A stretch of 9,257 nt of DNA from Nitratireductor sp. (GTDB taxonomy: Bacteria; Pseudomonadota; Alphaproteobacteria; Rhizobiales; Rhizobiaceae), in contig JAGRLQ010000061.1 in assembly GCA_020441735.1 (NCBI GenBank), forward strand, positions 1 to 9,257. Reading direction: 5' to 3'. Positions 6,446 to 9,257 of the stretch are shown in pieces. The position numbers and the translations under genes were made by a program. Position 1 is the stretch's first letter. The number at the start of each line of letters is the position of its first letter. A model generated the notes under the pieces. The model searched no databases. It was not told where the DNA came from and worked only from the letters and a program-made list of their open reading frames with translations.

Positions 6446-7222
6446 CTACTGCCTGATTTCCCAGGTCACTGAAACCGTCACCAAATAGGTGTTCTCACCG
6501 CCCTCAATGGGGACGGAATCGGCCATTGCCGCTTCCGCCATCATCTTGCCGCGCGCCATTGGCACAGGCCGGGGCGTATTGTAATTCTCACTGATCGAGA
6601 GGATCGGGCCGAGTTTTGCACCGGCTGCCTGCAGCAGGGTCTCGGCCCTGCCGATCGCATCCTTCATGGCGGCGGCACGAGCCTTGGCGATTTCGGCTTT
6701 CGGGTCGTCATTGCCGAAGCGGATTGATCCGCCGGTGTTGACGCCGAGAGTCACCGCCCGGTCGAGCACTTCTCCGGTCTTTTCCAGATCGCGAATGCGC
6801 ACCGTCAGATTGTTGGAAACCTGATAACCGACAATGCGCGGCGGCTTCTGTTCCTCGCCGTTTTTCGGCCGGTGGTAGATGTATTTGGGTTGAATGACGA
6901 AGTTCGAGGTCTGCAGGTCGCGTGCCTCGATGCCGGCTTCCTTCATGGCGGCGATGACCTCGGCCATGGCTTCATTGTTGGCAGTCAGTGCCTCGCGCGC
7001 CGTCTTGCCTTCACGCAATACACCGAGATCAAGAATGGCAAGGTCGGGCGCCACATCGACGCTTGCTTCCCCCACGATGCTGATTTGCGGTACCGGCTTT
7101 TCGGCGGCCTGAGCTGTGGCGGCAAAGGATGGCGCAGATTGCGTTGCGGGCAGCATGGCCGGCGCAAGGAAGAGTGCGCCGGCAAACAGCAGTGCCGGGG
7201 TTGAAAGGATGGATTTCGTCAT
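6446..7222 (-). CDS. SIMPL-domain (DUF541) exported protein, homologue of Brucella BP26/Omp28
   Basis: Exported periplasmic or outer-membrane-associated protein of 258 residues. Residues 1-40 form a signal peptide (MTKS, hydrophobic stretch, AQAA/EK). The rest is one SIMPL domain and lines up, from memory, with Brucella BP26 through segments such as KTAREALTANNEAM, AGIEARDLQT, VTLGVN and the VPIEGGENTY region near the end. BP26 is a major serological antigen and assembles into a ring-like oligomer; the E. coli relative YggE is linked to oxidative stress protection. No catalytic role is established. The start is set at 7222 because AAAGGA lies six bases upstream and the signal peptide begins there. 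The frame stays open upstream to 7399, but that part looks noncoding. The gene is a single transcription unit that converges on the terminator at 6398-6428. Confidence 0.92.
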   Translation of the reverse strand: MTKSILSTPALLFAGALFLAPAMLPATQSAPSFAATAQAAEKPVPQISIVGEASVDVAPDLAILDLGVLREGKTAREALTANNEAMAEVIAAMKEAGIEARDLQTSNFVIQPKYIYHRPKNGEEQKPPRIVGYQVSNNLTVRIRDLEKTGEVLDRAVTLGVNTGGSIRFGNDDPKAEIAKARAAAMKDAIGRAETLLQAAGAKLGPILSISENYNTPRPVPMARGKMMAEAAMADSVPIEGGENTYLVTVSVTWEIRQ

Positions 7223-7426
7223 CAGGTATCCTTTTTGGAAATGCAGTTCTGGGGATGCGGGTTGCGGGCGAATGACGGCGCGCCCGGCGCAGGACCGGAT
7301 AGGCGCCAATAAAGGCAGGGATTTGTCGTGGCAGGTTTTTTTGGAAGCGGGCCGGCCATGTTTCCATTGCGCGACCCTGTCTGGACATGGGGGGACCACG
7401 AGTTGAATCGCAACCGGTCCAGCGCC

Positions 7427-7455
7427 TTGTCAGCGTTTTGCAAAAGGGGTAATGC
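7427..7455 (+). promoter_or_regulatory. Candidate promoter of the tRNA gene
   Basis: TTGTCA (7427-7432) and TAATGC (7450-7455) are separated by 17 bases. Transcription would start near 7462, giving a 5' leader of about 17 bases before the tRNA. The -35 fits well and the -10 poorly, so this is a position-supported guess. Confidence 0.4.
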
Positions 7456-7478
7456 ACAGGCGACCAACGGGAAATTCA

Positions 7479-7555
7479 GGGCCTGTAGCTCAGTTGGTTA
7501 GAGCCGGCGGCTCATAACCGCTTGGTCGCAGGTTCGAGTCCTGCCGGGCCCACCA
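7479..7555 (+). tRNA. tRNA with CAU anticodon, probably tRNA-Ile2 (lysidine type)
   Basis: A complete 77-base cloverleaf with encoded CCA (7553-7555). The acceptor stem 7479-7485 pairs with 7545-7551 with one wobble. The D stem is GCTC/GAGC, the anticodon stem 7506-7510/7518-7522, the anticodon CAT at 7513-7515, and the T arm GCAGG-TTCGAGT-CCTGC. G1-C72 excludes the initiator tRNA. The segment CTCATAA-CCGC-TTGGTCGC is nearly that of E. coli ileX tRNA-Ile2, and C4-G69 and C5-G68, known TilS recognition pairs, are present. It is therefore more likely an AUA-reading isoleucine tRNA, modified by TilS, than elongator tRNA-Met, although automatic tools often label it Met. Confidence 0.93.
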
Positions 7556-7780
7556 CCGTTGTTTCTAGTTTTACGTGTATTTCCTAGAGACGTAATAGTT
7601 TATATTATTCAGATATTTATGCGCTTCTTACTAGGATATATCTCGCAAATCTCTGTTAGATAATGCAACTTATGAGAGCTTTTGCGGCCTGTCTCTGTTT
7701 ACCGAATTCGACACCCAAACGTTTGGACCGACGATGGTTGGTAGATCGGATTTTTGGCGGGGGACCCTGTGACCAGGCTG
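7556..7780. other. AT-rich strip between tRNA and recombinase, probable island edge
   Basis: These 225 bases hold no gene I can support. The part from about 7557 to 7680 is strikingly AT-rich by eye compared with the GC-rich flanks, with tracts such as TTTATATTATT. An abrupt drop right after a tRNA 3' end, followed by a recombinase gene, is typical of the border of an integrated element. A perfect 12-bp palindrome sits in the second half. No clear terminator hairpin follows the tRNA. Confidence 0.5.
7715..7726. repeat. Perfect 12-bp palindrome, CCAAACGTTTGG
   Basis: CCAAAC at 7715-7720 is followed directly by its reverse complement GTTTGG at 7721-7726. It lies 55 bases from the stop of the recombinase gene. 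It could be a regulator or recombinase site; symmetry stops at this length, so no larger attachment site is evident. Confidence 0.4.
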
Positions 7781-9257
7781 TCAGAATCCGAGCAATTCAG
7801 CTTGCTGGTGCCAATTCACAGGTAGACTGGCGAGCCGTGCGAGGCGAAGGGCGCCAAGTTCGAATGGCTGGTTTCCTGCAAGGATAGCTTCCACCAGCTG
7901 TGGTGCGAGGAATGCAAAAGGCAGCAGTCGGCTCACTTCGGAGATGTCAGTTCCTTGTTCTTTTGCAACTTGTGTGAGTGTCTTCGCGGAGCCATCAGTC
8001 AATGCGGCAAGGTAGGTATTGGCGCGAACAATGAAGTCGATGAGTGCTGCATCTGGCCTTGGCAATGATGCGCCGTTCGCCATTACCATGCGGCTTTCAA
8101 CACCTCTACGCCGTACCGACATCGGCTGCTCCAGTACGAAGGATCGGAGATTTTCGTGGGAGAGGGAATCCGGCGGGACATCCATCAGCCAGGAAAGGAA
8201 AGCCTGCCGGTCGAGTTCAAACCTGATCCAGCCGACACGTATGGTGATCCCGACAAACAGACGCTGCAGGGTCTCCTGTTTGTCTTCTGCTTTCAGGTCG
8301 GCCCATTGATCCTTTTTGTCGAGTGCCTGCATTGGCAGTCTGGAAACTTGCTCTCCTTCAAGTGCTCTCGTGAACCACTCCATCAATTGACCGCCATCGC
8401 TGAGGAACTGCAGCAACTGGTTCTCGACAATCGCATCGATATGGCCGGCGCGAACCCGCCAGCCGGCATAGGGGTGAGCGGGGTCGCGTCCCTTGTCCAC
8501 GATCCGTTTGGAGACGTAGTAGCGGTAGCGTACACCCTTCTTGCTGGCGTGGGTGGGCGTCAGCCGATCGCCGGTTTCGTCGTACAGGATTCCTTTCAGC
8601 AGATGGACATCATGCGTGTTGGTTGAGTGCCGACGCCTGGGAGCTTGTTGTTTCAACTGCGCCTGGACGCGCTCGAACACTTCGGCATCGATGATACCCT
8701 CGTGCTCGCCTTCGTAGACCTTGTCACGGTGGCGTACCTTGCCGACATAGACCGGATTGGCGAGCAGATGCCGCAGGTTACCGGACCGGAATGCATCGGT
8801 GATGTAGTGGGTTCCGTTTCTTGGCGGGCCACGGCGTATGACCTTGTCGGACCGGTTCACCTCGTCTGCAAGCTTGCGGATTGATTTCAGTTCCAGATAA
8901 CGATGGAAGATATGGCGGATGGTCTCTGCCTCAACTTCGTTGATCAGCAGCTTGCGGTTTTCTACCCGATATCCAAGCGGGACATTCCCGCCCATCCACA
9001 TCCCCTTCTTCCGAGAGGCTGCGATCTTGTCCCGGATTCGCTCAGCGGTTACCTCACGCTCGAACTGTGCAAAGGACAGCAGCACGTTGAGGGTAAGCCT
9101 GCCCATGGATGTGGTCGTATTGAAGGCTTGGGTTACTGAGACGAAGGAAACACCGTGCGCATCGAAAATCTCGACAATGCGCGAGAAGTCCATCAGGGAC
9201 CGCGTCAGACGGTCGATCTTGTAGACTACCACTACGTCAATTCGGTTTTCCTTGATC
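7781..9257 (-). CDS. Large serine recombinase (resolvase/invertase type), N-terminus beyond the window
   Basis: Site-specific DNA recombinase, 491 residues visible; the frame stays open through the right edge, so the first part, including the catalytic serine, is missing. Reading from the edge, IKENRIDVVVYKIDRLTRS carries the active-site arginines of the resolvase domain, followed by FAQFEREVTAERIRDKI, the long helix. The recombinase domain runs from VPLGY (about 9055) to about 8650. A zinc-ribbon-like segment follows, LLKGILYDETGDRL and YRYYVSKR, but the usual cysteines are absent. A C-terminal helix-turn-helix (about 7860-7980, LTQVAKEQGTDISEVSRLL) is followed by the tail LASLPVNWHQQAELLGF. 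From memory, this cysteine-less architecture is common in alphaproteobacterial prophages and islands. It probably drove integration or excision of the element to the right. The GTG at 9232 is not a plausible start, since the resolvase domain continues upstream. Confidence 0.92.
   Translation of the reverse strand, partial: IKENRIDVVVVYKIDRLTRSLMDFSRIVEIFDAHGVSFVSVTQAFNTTTSMGRLTLNVLLSFAQFEREVTAERIRDKIAASRKKGMWMGGNVPLGYRVENRKLLINEVEAETIRHIFHRYLELKSIRKLADEVNRSDKVIRRGPPRNGTHYITDAFRSGNLRHLLANPVYVGKVRHRDKVYEGEHEGIIDAEVFERVQAQLKQQAPRRRHSTNTHDVHLLKGILYDETGDRLTPTHASKKGVRYRYYVSKRIVDKGRDPAHPYAGWRVRAGHIDAIVENQLLQFLSDGGQLMEWFTRALEGEQVSRLPMQALDKKDQWADLKAEDKQETLQRLFVGITIRVGWIRFELDRQAFLSWLMDVPPDSLSHENLRSFVLEQPMSVRRRGVESRMVMANGASLPRPDAALIDFIVRANTYLAALTDGSAKTLTQVAKEQGTDISEVSRLLPFAFLAPQLVEAILAGNQPFELGALRLARLASLPVNWHQQAELLGF

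Noticed and set aside
7223..7399. 59-codon N-terminal extension of the SIMPL gene
   Set aside because: A good ribosome site and a signal peptide start at 7222; the extension is Pro/Arg/Cys-rich and would bury the signal peptide.
7663..7887. 74-codon plus-strand frame in the strip after the tRNA
   Set aside because: It overlaps the recombinase 3' end, has no ribosome site and shows no recognisable features.
8156..8626. 156-codon plus-strand frame inside the recombinase
   Set aside because: It is antisense to a well-defined recombinase and shows no domain or start signal.

Overview
This window looks like a chromosomal segment of an alphaproteobacterium, most likely of the order Hyphomicrobiales (Rhizobiales). 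Three things point there: a secreted SIMPL-domain protein that closely resembles Brucella BP26/Omp28, a small His/Arg-rich secreted protein of a type recurrent in rhizobia, and a class I PPK2 like those of Sinorhizobium. The identification rests on remembered family sequences, not on a search.

Layout from left to right. The left edge may hold the tail of an unidentified plus-strand gene (1-111), followed by a strong hairpin. A short DksA/TraR-type zinc-finger regulator (180-512, minus) and a polyphosphate kinase 2 (652-1677, plus) diverge from an intergenic region. That region carries a perfect FNR/FixK-type anaerobox, TTGAC-ATAC-ATCAA, midway between the two start codons. A bidirectional terminator separates ppk2 from a convergent minus-strand pair. 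The first gene of that pair (2425-4551) encodes a 708-residue fusion of a DEDDh exonuclease, a CBS pair and a DUF294 nucleotidyltransferase. The second (1772-2386) encodes a periplasmic diheme cytochrome c built from an internal duplication, probably starting at TTG. Divergent from the fusion gene is an acyltransferase-3 membrane protein (4715-5842). It is followed by the small His-rich secreted protein (5962-6348), a second bidirectional terminator, and the BP26-like gene (6446-7222, minus).

At 7479-7555 there is a complete tRNA with a CAU anticodon. Its acceptor and anticodon stems fit lysidine-modified tRNA-Ile2 rather than tRNA-Met. Directly after it comes an AT-rich strip without recognisable genes, then a large serine recombinase on the minus strand that runs off the right edge. 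The tRNA therefore probably marks the boundary between core chromosome and an integrated element, although the other end is not visible.

Functionally, the left part suggests low-oxygen or energy-stress physiology: an anaerobox-controlled polyphosphate kinase and RNA-polymerase-type regulator next to a CBS-sensor enzyme transcribed with a c-type cytochrome. That link is inference from context. The most unusual item is the exonuclease-CBS-nucleotidyltransferase fusion paired with a diheme cytochrome. I saw no CRISPR array, toxin-antitoxin pair, insertion sequence or rRNA gene.
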